A DNA stretch of 64,000 nucleotides, from NCBI RefSeq assembly GCF_001655615.1, contig NZ_CP011567.1, positions 496,001 through 560,000 of the forward strand. Reading direction: 5' to 3'. The position numbers and the translations under genes are program-made. This DNA comes from Pseudomonas sp. GR 6-02. GTDB taxonomy: Bacteria; Pseudomonadota; Gammaproteobacteria; Pseudomonadales; Pseudomonadaceae. This document shows, in pieces, positions 16,915 through 25,190 of the stretch (its first letter is position 1; every line of letters starts with the position of its first letter). Under the pieces are notes generated by a model. That model worked only from the letters and a program-made list of their open reading frames with translations, was not told the origin of the DNA and searched no databases.

Positions 16915-18365
16915 TGCGTTTGTCCGAGCTGAAAAACGCCGGCCGCAGCCCGAGCCTGCCGCTGAGTATTCCACTGGCCGATGCCGCGGGGCCTGCCGAT
17001 TTGCAGTTGCTGAGTCTGCTGCGGGTGTTGCCGGGACAGCGTTATGTTGGGGCTGGCGTCTGGCGCGGCCGGCCGGTGCTGGCCAAGTTGTTGGTCGGTG
17101 GCAAAGCGGCGCGGCATTTTCAACGCGAACTGGACGGTGTGCGTTTGCTGGCCGCTCAGGGGCTGACCACGCCGTTGTTATTGGCCGATGGCCTCAAGGA
17201 CGGCGAGGGCGGTTGGCTGTTGTTCGATTTCCTTGAGGGTGCCGAGAGCCTGGGGGATGCCTGGAAGCAGGTCGAACACTTGCCCGCATTGGCGGATGAA
17301 CAATCCGCGGTGCTGGCTGAGGCGTTGGGCGCCATCGGCCAACTGCACAGCAAAGGCCTGTGGCAGGAAGACCTGCACCTGGACAACCTGCTGCGCCATG
17401 GCGGTCAGTTGTATTTGATCGATGGCGCCGGTATCTGCGTCGAGACGGCGGGCAAGCCGCTGTCGCAACAGAAAGTCCTGGAAAACCTCGGGGTGTTCTT
17501 CGCCCAGTTGCCCAAAGTGCTGGAACCCTTCACCGAAGAGTTGCTGGTGTATTACCTGCTGAGTAATGGCGAACACGCGTTGCCGATGGAGGCGTTGCAA
17601 AAACAGATCGACAAGGTCCGTCGCTGGCGTTTGAAGGACTTTCTGATCAAGGTCGGCCGCGAATGCACGCTGTTCAGCGTCCAGCGTGGTGCGTTCGGCT
17701 TGCGGGCGATTCGCCGTGAGGAAGAGGCGGCGATGCTGCCGGTGCTGGCACAGGCCGACGCCTTGCTCGATCAGGGGCATCTGTACAAGACCGGCGGCGC
17801 GGCGAGCGTCGGCAAGGTCGAGGTGGCCGGGCGCACATTGGTGGTCAAGCGTTACAACATCAAAGGCTTTACCCACTGGCTCAAGCGTTTCTGGCGCCCG
17901 AGCCGCGCCTGGCACTCATGGCGCGAAGGCAATCGCCTGGCGTTCCTCGGTATTGCCACGCCAAAACCATTGGCGTTGCTGGAGAAGCGTTTTCTCTGGC
18001 TGCGCAGCCGGGCGTACCTGGTGACCGAGTATTTGCCGGGGCCGGACATCATCGAGCGCTTCGCGCCGTACGTTGAGAGCGGGGACGCGCCAGAGGCTGA
18101 GCTGCAGGCTCTGGATTACCTGTTCGCCGAGCTGATTGGCGAGCGGATCAGCCATGGCGATTTCAAGGGCCATAACCTGTTCTGGCAACAGGATCGCTGG
18201 GCGCTGATCGACCTGGATTCGATGTGTCAGCATGGTTCGCTCAGCAGCTTTGCCCCCGCGTATGCGCGGGATAGGGCGCGGTTCATGCGCAACTGGCCCG
18301 AGAGCAGTGCGCTGTACCAAGTGATTGATCAGCGTCTGCCCAAAGATATTTCTAGCGCTGCTTGA
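16914..18365 (+). CDS. Two-domain LPS-core kinase-like protein (PA5006-like)
   Basis: A 483-residue protein with two tandem kinase-like domains. Domain 1 (about 30-235) has the catalytic loop LWQEDLHLDNLL near residue 150 and LYLIDGAGI. Domain 2 (about 275-480) has VVKRYNIKGFTHWLKRF as the ATP-lysine region, the catalytic loop ISHGDFKGHNLF near 415 and WALIDLDSM. Both keep the loop Asp. The equivalent in PAO1 lies at the same place in the core operon. A role in core phosphorylation is inferred from context; the target is unknown. The ATG at 16914 is chosen over a TTG one codon earlier because AGGAGA is well placed and it overlaps the wapQ stop. Confidence 0.8.
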   Translation: MRLSELKNAGRSPSLPLSIPLADAAGPADLQLLSLLRVLPGQRYVGAGVWRGRPVLAKLLVGGKAARHFQRELDGVRLLAAQGLTTPLLLADGLKDGEGGWLLFDFLEGAESLGDAWKQVEHLPALADEQSAVLAEALGAIGQLHSKGLWQEDLHLDNLLRHGGQLYLIDGAGICVETAGKPLSQQKVLENLGVFFAQLPKVLEPFTEELLVYYLLSNGEHALPMEALQKQIDKVRRWRLKDFLIKVGRECTLFSVQRGAFGLRAIRREEEAAMLPVLAQADALLDQGHLYKTGGAASVGKVEVAGRTLVVKRYNIKGFTHWLKRFWRPSRAWHSWREGNRLAFLGIATPKPLALLEKRFLWLRSRAYLVTEYLPGPDIIERFAPYVESGDAPEAELQALDYLFAELIGERISHGDFKGHNLFWQQDRWALIDLDSMCQHGSLSSFAPAYARDRARFMRNWPESSALYQVIDQRLPKDISSAA

Positions 18366-18379
18366 CGCGGGTCTTCGAC

Positions 18380-18405
18380 GCCATCGCGGGCTTGCCCGCG
18401 ATGGC
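18380..18405. terminator. Hairpin after the waaF-kinase operon
   Basis: A perfect 12-bp stem GCCATCGCGGGC/GCCCGCGATGGC separated by TT, 14 bases after the stop codon at 18365. The sequence is of the short REP type found elsewhere in the window (48427-48452, 58831-58868). No T run follows, so its role as a terminator is uncertain. Confidence 0.6.
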
Positions 18406-18533
18406 GCCAGATCAGTCTCCCGAGAACTGGCGGACAAGTTCTTGTGAATCGTCCTACATGATCTGCAGAACCCATGAACTGTGCCCTGAATAGCCGCGAT
18501 GCTAGTTTGCCTGACGTTCTCGGAGGGCAGATT

Positions 18534-18869
18534 TTGACGATAAAAATGGCTGTGATGTTGAGCTCTTTTTCACTGGCGCTGTCTGGCTGCGGGACCGCTG
18601 TCACGGTGCTGCAGGATGACGAAGACGCCGCTCGTGGCCTCAGAAAGCAAAAGACCTACTGTCAGTCCATTCCTCGCATCTACAGCGGTCTGGCTCACGA
18701 CTTTTGTCTCCTGCACGCGCCGCCCGATCCCACGGGTATTCTGGTGCCGTTCGTATTGCTGGACTTGACCCTTTCGGGTGTATTCGACACGGTTTTCTTG
18801 CCCTATACGATTTACCGGCAAGCTGCCGACGGAAACATCAGGATTTACTGGCGGCCGGGTCGCGGATGA
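18534..18869 (+). CDS. Small YceK/YidQ-like lipoprotein
   Basis: A predicted 111-residue lipoprotein with a short signal peptide and the lipobox ALSGC (Cys near residue 18), then a Cys-containing region (QKTYCQSIPRIYSG) and a hydrophobic segment VLLDLTLSGVFDTVFLPYTI. This pattern matches the DUF1375 (YceK/YidQ) family, whose function is not established. The TTG at 18534 is chosen because GGAGGG sits six bases upstream; the next in-frame ATG (18546) is too far from it. It stands alone between two core operons and has no overlap with either. Confidence 0.65.
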   Translation: MTIKMAVMLSSFSLALSGCGTAVTVLQDDEDAARGLRKQKTYCQSIPRIYSGLAHDFCLLHAPPDPTGILVPFVLLDLTLSGVFDTVFLPYTIYRQAADGNIRIYWRPGRG

Positions 18870-18945
18870 GCAAAGGCGAACGCTTGGGCTCGACGTCATC
18901 TTCACGGCGCCGATAAGGGCAGGGTCATTCCCGCCACGTTTACGC

Positions 18946-18951
18946 TATAAT
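18946..18951 (+). promoter_or_regulatory. -10 element upstream of wapO
   Basis: A perfect TATAAT in the context GCTATAATCCCGCC, 92 bases before the wapO start. The -35 region (GGTCAT at 18923-18928, 17-base spacing) is weak. A leader follows that contains a small GGCGC/GCGCC hairpin near 19001-19013. Confidence 0.6.
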
Positions 18952-19043
18952 CCCGCCCTTTAGCTGTCTCTCGCCCCTTGCGAGGGCACATTAATTTTTG
19001 AGGCGCGTTGCGCCTGCATGCAGACTAAAGAGGCTAGACCCCT

Positions 19044-20801
19044 GTGGCATTGACGATTCTTGGCCTGTCCGGCGCCCTTAGCCATGATCCTTCCGCAGCC
19101 TTGTACATCGACGGCAAGCTGGTCGCGGCGGCTGAAGAAGAGCGTTTCGTGCGCGATAAACATGCAAAGAACCGCATGCCTTACGAATCGGCGAAATTCT
19201 GCCTCGAGCAGGCGGGCATCAAGCCATCCGACGTTGACGTGGTGGCGATTCCATTCGCGCCGATCAGCCTGTTCGGCAAGGCTCGCTGGCACTACGCCAA
19301 GCGCTACTGGTACGCCCCGGACCGCGCCCTCGACGCGATCCTGATGGGTAACCGTCGCTACAAGCGCTATCGCAACAAGATTGTCTGGTGCCTCGAGCAA
19401 TTGGGTTTCGATCCGAAAAAGATCAAGATCGAGCCGGTCGAGCACCACTTGGCCCACGCCTCCAGCGCCTACCACTGCTCCGGTTTCAAAGAGAAAACCG
19501 CGATCCTGGGGATTGACGGCAAGGGCGAGTACGCCACGACTTTCTTCGGTTATGGCGAAAACGGCAAGATCCACAAGATCAAGGAATTCTTCGATCCGGA
19601 CTCCCTCGGCGGCCTGTACGGCGCGATCACCGAGTTCCTCGGCTTCGAGATGCTCGACGGTGAGTTCAAGGTCATGGGCATGGCGCCGTACGGCGACGCC
19701 AGCAAATACGATTTTTCGCGCCTGGCCTCGTTCGAAAACGGCGAGCTGGTGATCAACACCGACTACGCCAACGTCATCGGCCTGCGTCGTTATAAAGAGA
19801 AGGGCAAGGGTTTCTACTTCTCGCCGAAGCTGATCGAGTGGCTGGGGCCGAAGCGCGAGGGCGATATCGCCGACGAGCCCTACATTCACTACGCCGCGAG
19901 CATGCAAGCGCTGTTCGAGAAACTGGCGTTGCAGATGATCGACCATTACCTGGGCGATGTGCTCAAGGAAACCGGCAAGCTGGCCTTCGCCGGTGGTTGT
20001 GCGTTGAACGTCAAGCTGAACCAGAAGATCATTGCCCGCGACGACATCAAAGAACTGTTCGTCCAGCCTGCGTCCGGCGATGCCGGTACCGCGGTGGGTG
20101 CAGCGGCTTATGTGTCTCATGCCCGTGGTGTACCGGTCGAGAAGATGGAACACGTCTACCTCGGCCCGTCCTACAGCAATGAAGACGTGATCGCGGCCTG
20201 CGCCCGTCACGCCGATAAGCCAAAGTGGCGCAAGCTCGACAATATGCCGGAGCAGATCGCCAAAATCATGGTCGATGGCAACCCGGTGGCCTGGTTCCAG
20301 GGTCGCATGGAGTTCGGTCCGCGTGCCTTGGGCGGTCGTTCGATCATTGGCTGTCCGAGCGTGGCCGGCGTGGCGGACCGTATCAACCATCAGATCAAGT
20401 TCCGCGAGCGCTGGAGGCCTTTCTGCCCGTCGATGCTCGACACCGTTGCGCCGCAAATGATCAAGATCGATCACCCGGCACCGTTCATGACCTTCACCTT
20501 CGAAGTGGCTGAAGAGTGGAAAACCCGCGTGCCGGAAGTCGTCCATGAAGACGGCACGTCCCGGGCCCAGGTGCTCAAGCGAGAATACAACCCGCGCTAC
20601 TACGACATGATGAAGGCGCTGGAAGTACTGACCGGCAACGGTGTGTCGCTGAATACTTCGCTCAACCGTCGTGGCGAGCCGATGATCTGCTCGCCGACCG
20701 ACGCCTTGAACATGTTCTTCGGTTCCGACCTGCAGTATCTGATCATGGAAGACATTCTGGTGGTCAAAGAAGGCGCGGACGCTTATGACTCGCTCGGCTG
20801 A
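19044..20801 (+). CDS. wapO: LPS core carbamoyltransferase
   Basis: A 585-residue NodU/HypF-type O-carbamoyltransferase. In P. aeruginosa the homolog WapO transfers a carbamoyl group to O-7 of core heptose II. The N-terminal half has the HxHxxH-like ASKHA fold segments (VEHHLAHASSAYHCSGF near residue 136, AILGIDGKGEYAT) and the C-terminal half the carbamoylphosphate region with FQGRMEFGPRALGGRSI near residue 418 and NTSLNRRGEPMICSP near 535. The start is GTG with GAGG upstream. It leads an overlapping operon that runs to wapR. Confidence 0.92.
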   Translation: MALTILGLSGALSHDPSAALYIDGKLVAAAEEERFVRDKHAKNRMPYESAKFCLEQAGIKPSDVDVVAIPFAPISLFGKARWHYAKRYWYAPDRALDAILMGNRRYKRYRNKIVWCLEQLGFDPKKIKIEPVEHHLAHASSAYHCSGFKEKTAILGIDGKGEYATTFFGYGENGKIHKIKEFFDPDSLGGLYGAITEFLGFEMLDGEFKVMGMAPYGDASKYDFSRLASFENGELVINTDYANVIGLRRYKEKGKGFYFSPKLIEWLGPKREGDIADEPYIHYAASMQALFEKLALQMIDHYLGDVLKETGKLAFAGGCALNVKLNQKIIARDDIKELFVQPASGDAGTAVGAAAYVSHARGVPVEKMEHVYLGPSYSNEDVIAACARHADKPKWRKLDNMPEQIAKIMVDGNPVAWFQGRMEFGPRALGGRSIIGCPSVAGVADRINHQIKFRERWRPFCPSMLDTVAPQMIKIDHPAPFMTFTFEVAEEWKTRVPEVVHEDGTSRAQVLKREYNPRYYDMMKALEVLTGNGVSLNTSLNRRGEPMICSPTDALNMFFGSDLQYLIMEDILVVKEGADAYDSLG

Positions 20802-21915
20802 ACGCCATGTGCTGCAGTTCTGTCACGGCTATGACGGGCCGTTTCTGGACTGCGCCCGGCAGTACGCCAGCCTGTTCGCGGGGACCGGTTATCGCGTGAC
20901 CACGGTGTTCCTGACCGGGGCTGCAGATAGCCAAGTCGCCGCGAACTGTGCGTCCGACGAGGTGCTGTTCATGGAGTACAGCTCCAAGGCCATTCGTGGC
21001 CTGAAGCTGGGCGCCATCGGCGATCTGCGCAAGATCGCCGCATCGCGCAACTTCAGTTTCTGCATCGCTCACCGTTTCAAACCGATCTACATCGCCCTGC
21101 TCGGCACTTCGTTGCCGGTGATTGGCGTACATCACGCGTTTGGCGATTACCAGCGCCGCACCCGCAAACTGTTCGCGCATATTTTCCGCAAACGCCTGAG
21201 CCTGCTCGGCGTCTCCGATGCGGTGCGTGACGACATGCGCCGTTGCTTGCCGAAATGGCCGCAGGCGCGGATTCAGACGCTCTATAACCGGATTGATGTA
21301 CAGGCGTTACAGGCCAGTCAGGTGTCGGTTCGCGAGGCCCGGGAAACCCTCGGTCTGTCGATGGATGCCTGGATTGTCGGCAACGTCGGGCGCCTGCATC
21401 CGGACAAGGATCAGACTACGTTGTTGCATGGTTTTGCCACGGCATTGCCGGGGTTGCCGGCCAACAGTCAGCTGGTGATTCTGGGCAGCGGTCGGCTGGA
21501 GCAGGACCTCAAGGCCCTGGCGCGTGAACTGGGTATTGGCGATCGCGTGCTGTTCCTCGGCCAGGTGCCCGAGGCGCGTCGCTACTTCCGTGCTTTCGAT
21601 GTGTTTGCCTTGAGTTCCGATCATGAACCGTTCGGCATGGTATTGCTGGAGGCCATGGCCGCCGGTGTGCCGTTGCTCGCCACCGCGTGTGGTGGCGCCA
21701 GGGAAGTGGTCGAAGGTGTGGGCATTCTATTTCCGCTGGGCGATGCCGGGCACCTGGCTCAAGGGCTGCAACATCTGGCCGCGATGGACGAGCAGCAACG
21801 CCGCCAGTGCGCCGAGCTGATGTTCGACCGCTTGCGTGAGCGCTTCTCCGATCGCGCGGTGCGCGATGCTTTCTGGCATTTGCCGCACGTTACCGAACTG
21901 GCACCGAGGGGCTGA
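20785..21915 (+). CDS. wapH: Outer-core glycosyltransferase WapH
   Basis: A 376-residue GT4-family glycosyltransferase in the place of PA5004 (WapH). It begins with an acceptor-side domain (HVLQFCHGYDGPFLDCARQY), has VGNVGRLHPDKDQTTLLHGF near residue 195 and the EX7E donor-site motif DHEPFGMVLLEAMAAGVPLL near 275. It probably adds an outer-core hexose; the exact sugar cannot be read from sequence. It overlaps wapO by 17 bases and shares one base with mig-14. Confidence 0.88.
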   Translation: MTRSAERHVLQFCHGYDGPFLDCARQYASLFAGTGYRVTTVFLTGAADSQVAANCASDEVLFMEYSSKAIRGLKLGAIGDLRKIAASRNFSFCIAHRFKPIYIALLGTSLPVIGVHHAFGDYQRRTRKLFAHIFRKRLSLLGVSDAVRDDMRRCLPKWPQARIQTLYNRIDVQALQASQVSVREARETLGLSMDAWIVGNVGRLHPDKDQTTLLHGFATALPGLPANSQLVILGSGRLEQDLKALARELGIGDRVLFLGQVPEARRYFRAFDVFALSSDHEPFGMVLLEAMAAGVPLLATACGGAREVVEGVGILFPLGDAGHLAQGLQHLAAMDEQQRRQCAELMFDRLRERFSDRAVRDAFWHLPHVTELAPRG

Positions 21916-22811
21916 TGCTCAACCGATTTCAAGGCTGGCGCGAGCGTGGCTGGGTGCAGGTCGACGCCTCGACTTATGCACAAACCTGGCAGCGTTTTGG
22001 CGGCAGCGTCGCGACTCATCCTCTGGTGGTCGAACGTCTGGCACAGTTGGCCGACATCCCGGTGCGTTACCTGGCTTGGGAGCAGGACGGCGAAGTGAAA
22101 GCCGCCATCCCGACCTGGGGGCGCGACCTGGCGCTGTCCAAGGACGTGCTCAAGCGCACGGGTAAAAAAGGCCTGTTCGACCTCGGCAATGCCGAACTGA
22201 TCCTGCCGGCCGCCGCCGATGCCCAGGCACCGCTGCGCCATCGGGGGCGTTACCTGTCGGCGCTGAGCGAAGGTCGTTTTACCGGTATCAAGCTGCAGAC
22301 AGAACAACTGGCGCTGGCCCGTACGCCTGAAGAATTGTCGAAAAAGTTTCGCTACAACCAGCGCCGCGAGTTGCGTCTGCTGGAAGAGGCGGGCGGCGTG
22401 GTGCGGCCGGTTACCGAGTTTTCCAGCAGTGAGCTGGCGGCGATCTATTGCGACCTGTTCCAGCGTCGCTGGGGCTTTCCGGCCACCGGTGCCGAGCGCA
22501 TGGGCGAGGTGATCGAGTTGTTGCGCGAGTTGCTGATCGGCTCGGTGATTTTCCTCAACGACGCACCGATTGCGACTCAACTGGTGTACCGCGTCGAGGC
22601 GCCGGAATGGATCAGCATCGAATACGTCAACGGCGGTGTCGATCCCGAGACCCGCGAATTCAGCCCGGGCAGCGTGCTGAGCTACCTCAACACCCAAAGC
22701 GCCTGGGAACATGCACGCGCGTTGGATAAACCCCTACGGTTTTCCTTTGGTCGAACCGACCGTGAGTACAAGGACCGTTGGTGCAATTCTGTGCCGGTCT
22801 TCACGGTATGA
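21915..22811 (+). CDS. Mig-14-like protein (FemAB/GNAT-fold)
   Basis: A 298-residue homolog of Mig-14, which in Salmonella and P. aeruginosa is linked to resistance against antimicrobial peptides. The C-terminal half is GNAT-like: KKFRYNQRRELRLLEEAGG near residue 140, then a run typical of FemAB/acyltransferase folds (LNDAPIATQLVYRVEAPEW) and RFSFGRTDREYKDRW at the end. The presence inside the core operon suggests it modifies or protects the cell surface. The molecular activity is not known. The next gene overlaps it by four bases. Confidence 0.85.
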   Translation: MLNRFQGWRERGWVQVDASTYAQTWQRFGGSVATHPLVVERLAQLADIPVRYLAWEQDGEVKAAIPTWGRDLALSKDVLKRTGKKGLFDLGNAELILPAAADAQAPLRHRGRYLSALSEGRFTGIKLQTEQLALARTPEELSKKFRYNQRRELRLLEEAGGVVRPVTEFSSSELAAIYCDLFQRRWGFPATGAERMGEVIELLRELLIGSVIFLNDAPIATQLVYRVEAPEWISIEYVNGGVDPETREFSPGSVLSYLNTQSAWEHARALDKPLRFSFGRTDREYKDRWCNSVPVFTV

Positions 22812-24253
22812 GCCAACCCATGAGCCGCAAACAGCAACTGCTCAAGCGCCATCGGCGCAACAAACGCATCGGCCTGTTGATTGCGTTGATGCTGCTGATC
22901 GCGATCGGCGTGCTGGTGGCCTGGTGGCTGCCGCTGGTGCTTGCGGTGCTGGGCTGGATCGCCCACGAGGCGTGGTTTGCCGACCATCTGTTTTATTCTC
23001 CCCAAGACGATTACCAATACAGCTTCCCGCCGTATACCCCGCAACCCAAGATTCATCTGGACGGTGAACGGCTACGGCTGGATGAGGGTGTCATGCTGGT
23101 CGATGACGCCACGCTGATACTGGCGCTGCGGGTGAAAAGTACTTGGCTGGGGCGCTTTATCGATCCGGTGGTCGAGTTGCTGGGGGGCGATAACCCCGAC
23201 CGGCAAACCTTCGAGCGCGGTGTAAACGGCCTGCGTTACCTCAATCTCAGTGGTCAGGCAAACGTGTTGTCGCAAGGCGAGTTGCGTCTGCGCGGGCGTT
23301 TCTGTCGGTTGCTCGGCGAGCCTGTGCTCTGGGCGTTCGAGCAACCGGACTACCGCCGTCAGCGAGTGATGGTGATTGCACCCCATGCCGACGACGCTGA
23401 ATTGGCCGCATACGGTTTGTACAGCCAGGCCGACGAAGCCTGGATCGTCACCCTGACCGCCGGTGAAATTGAAGCCGAACATTATCAACAGATGGGTCTG
23501 AACACGGTCGAGGCGGCTCGTCTCAAAGGCCGTTTGCGGGCCTGGGATAGCATCGCCGTACCGCGCTGGGCCGGGGTGCCTGAGGCCCATTGCGTGCAGT
23601 TGGGGTATTTTTGCCTGCAACTGGCGGCGATGCAGGCCGCGCCGGCCACACCGGTAGGTTCGCGCGAAGCGGATTTGGGAGACACCCGGTTGTTTCGTCA
23701 GTTGAATCCATTTGCCCTGCCGGGCGATGTCGATGGTGCGCCGACCTGGAATAATTTACTGGCCGATCTGCGTGAACTGTTGCTGAGGGCGCGTCCGCAA
23801 GTGATCGTATTGCCGCATCCGTCCCTCGACCCGCACCCGGATCATATCTGTGCCCAGGCAGCGGTTCTCGAAGCGTTGAGCGGGCTGGAGTGGCAGCCGA
23901 CCACCGTGCTTGGCTATGCCAACCATCTGCATGACAATGATCGTTGGCCTATGGGGGATGCGGGTCATGGCATCGCCCTGCCACCGGCGTTCGATTCGAC
24001 AACGCCGATGCAGCCCTGCTGTCTGCGAATGCCTTTGGCGCGTCAGCGTGATAAAGCAATGGCGTTGGGCATGATGCACGACCTGCAACCGCCCATGCCG
24101 TTCAAGCGACGTTTACGACGGTTGATACAGTGGCTTCTGGCTAGTAGGGTGCCACCCGTCTATGGCGAGAACGAGTTCTTTCGCAAGGCGGTCAGGCAGC
24201 ATGAGTTGTTCTGGGTTCTGAAGCATGGTGAAACATCTGTTAGGCAGAAATGA
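22808..24253 (+). CDS. dnpA: PIG-L family de-N-acetylase DnpA
   Basis: A 481-residue protein with a basic N-terminus, two closely spaced membrane helices (about 15-50, LLIALMLLIAIGVLVAWW and following) and a PIG-L deacetylase domain from about 190. The metal site is APHADDAEL near residue 198, with a second His-rich motif LPHPSLDPHPDHICAQ near 340. In P. aeruginosa DnpA is a putative LPS-core de-N-acetylase whose loss lowers fluoroquinolone persistence. The ATG at 22808 forms an ATGA overlap with mig-14; an ATG four codons later is possible. Confidence 0.87.
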   Translation: MSQPMSRKQQLLKRHRRNKRIGLLIALMLLIAIGVLVAWWLPLVLAVLGWIAHEAWFADHLFYSPQDDYQYSFPPYTPQPKIHLDGERLRLDEGVMLVDDATLILALRVKSTWLGRFIDPVVELLGGDNPDRQTFERGVNGLRYLNLSGQANVLSQGELRLRGRFCRLLGEPVLWAFEQPDYRRQRVMVIAPHADDAELAAYGLYSQADEAWIVTLTAGEIEAEHYQQMGLNTVEAARLKGRLRAWDSIAVPRWAGVPEAHCVQLGYFCLQLAAMQAAPATPVGSREADLGDTRLFRQLNPFALPGDVDGAPTWNNLLADLRELLLRARPQVIVLPHPSLDPHPDHICAQAAVLEALSGLEWQPTTVLGYANHLHDNDRWPMGDAGHGIALPPAFDSTTPMQPCCLRMPLARQRDKAMALGMMHDLQPPMPFKRRLRRLIQWLLASRVPPVYGENEFFRKAVRQHELFWVLKHGETSVRQK

Positions 24254-24305
24254 AGTATCGCGCGGCCTAGCATGGCGCCGTATCCACGCAGCAGTGAGTA
24301 TTTCT

Positions 24306-25190
24306 GTGATCAATCCATGCCCGCGCATCCTGTTCCTGATTCCGTATTTCGGTCATTGGCCGTTCTGGATGCCGTTTTTCCTCGAGAGTTGCCGACGCAA
24401 CGCCGATATCGACTGGTTGCTGTTCAGTGATTGCGGTACTCCTGAGAACCTGCCGCCCAACGTGACTGTTGAAGCCATGAGTTTCAGCGAGTACTGCGCG
24501 CTGGTGTCACAGCGGCTGAATATCGACTTTGTGCCGGACGCGCCTTATAAGCTCTGCGACATCAAGCCTGCCCTGGGGCATATTCATGTCGACCGCCTGC
24601 AAGGCTATGATTTCTGGGCGTTCGGCGATATTGATCTGGTATTTGGTGACCTGCGAAGTTATTTCACCGCTGATCGGTTGGCCAGTTATGACCTGTTCTC
24701 TACCCACGAGCGGCGGGTGGCAGGCCATCTCTGTCTGATGCGCAACACTGCCCGCAAACGTGAGTTGTTCATGCAGATCAAGGACTGGCAAACACGCTTT
24801 ACCGATCAGGCGCATCACGCGCTGGATGAAGGCGCATTCAGTCGGATCTTCCTCTGGCGCAAGAATTTTCCCGAGCCACTGTTCTCTCTGTTGGGCAAGC
24901 TCAATTCGTGGCGCCGCCGCAGCGAATTCATCGAGGCGTTCAGTACGCCGGGCGGTTGCATCAAGTGGCACGACGGCACGGATGATTTTCCGCAGCACTG
25001 GTATTGGCGCAATGGCTGTTTGAGTAACGATCGCGATGGCGACCGCCGGTATCCGTATTTCCACTTCGTCTGCTGGAAACGCAACGAATGGTCACGGTTG
25101 CCCCCACCCGATCCAGCCGAGATCAGGCGCCTCGCCGCCGAGCCGGCATGGGTCATCGATGCGACTGGTTTTCACCGGGGAGAGTTATGA
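24306..25190 (+). CDS. DUF6625-like putative glycosyltransferase-related protein
   Basis: About 294 residues, opening with a nucleotide-sugar-transferase-like strand (PRILFLIPYFGHWPFWMPFF). The central part has FWAFGDIDLVFGDL near residue 110, where DID resembles the DxD metal motif of glycosyltransferases, and later HLCLMRNTARKRELF and GGCIKWHDG. The family (DUF6625, by pattern memory) has no proven function. I do not recall a counterpart between dnpA and ssg in PAO1. The start is unsure: GTG 24306 suits the conserved opening, GTG 24294 is also possible, and an ATG at 24225 would overlap dnpA by 29 bases. The stop overlaps the ssg start. Confidence 0.65.
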   Translation: MINPCPRILFLIPYFGHWPFWMPFFLESCRRNADIDWLLFSDCGTPENLPPNVTVEAMSFSEYCALVSQRLNIDFVPDAPYKLCDIKPALGHIHVDRLQGYDFWAFGDIDLVFGDLRSYFTADRLASYDLFSTHERRVAGHLCLMRNTARKRELFMQIKDWQTRFTDQAHHALDEGAFSRIFLWRKNFPEPLFSLLGKLNSWRRRSEFIEAFSTPGGCIKWHDGTDDFPQHWYWRNGCLSNDRDGDRRYPYFHFVCWKRNEWSRLPPPDPAEIRRLAAEPAWVIDATGFHRGEL

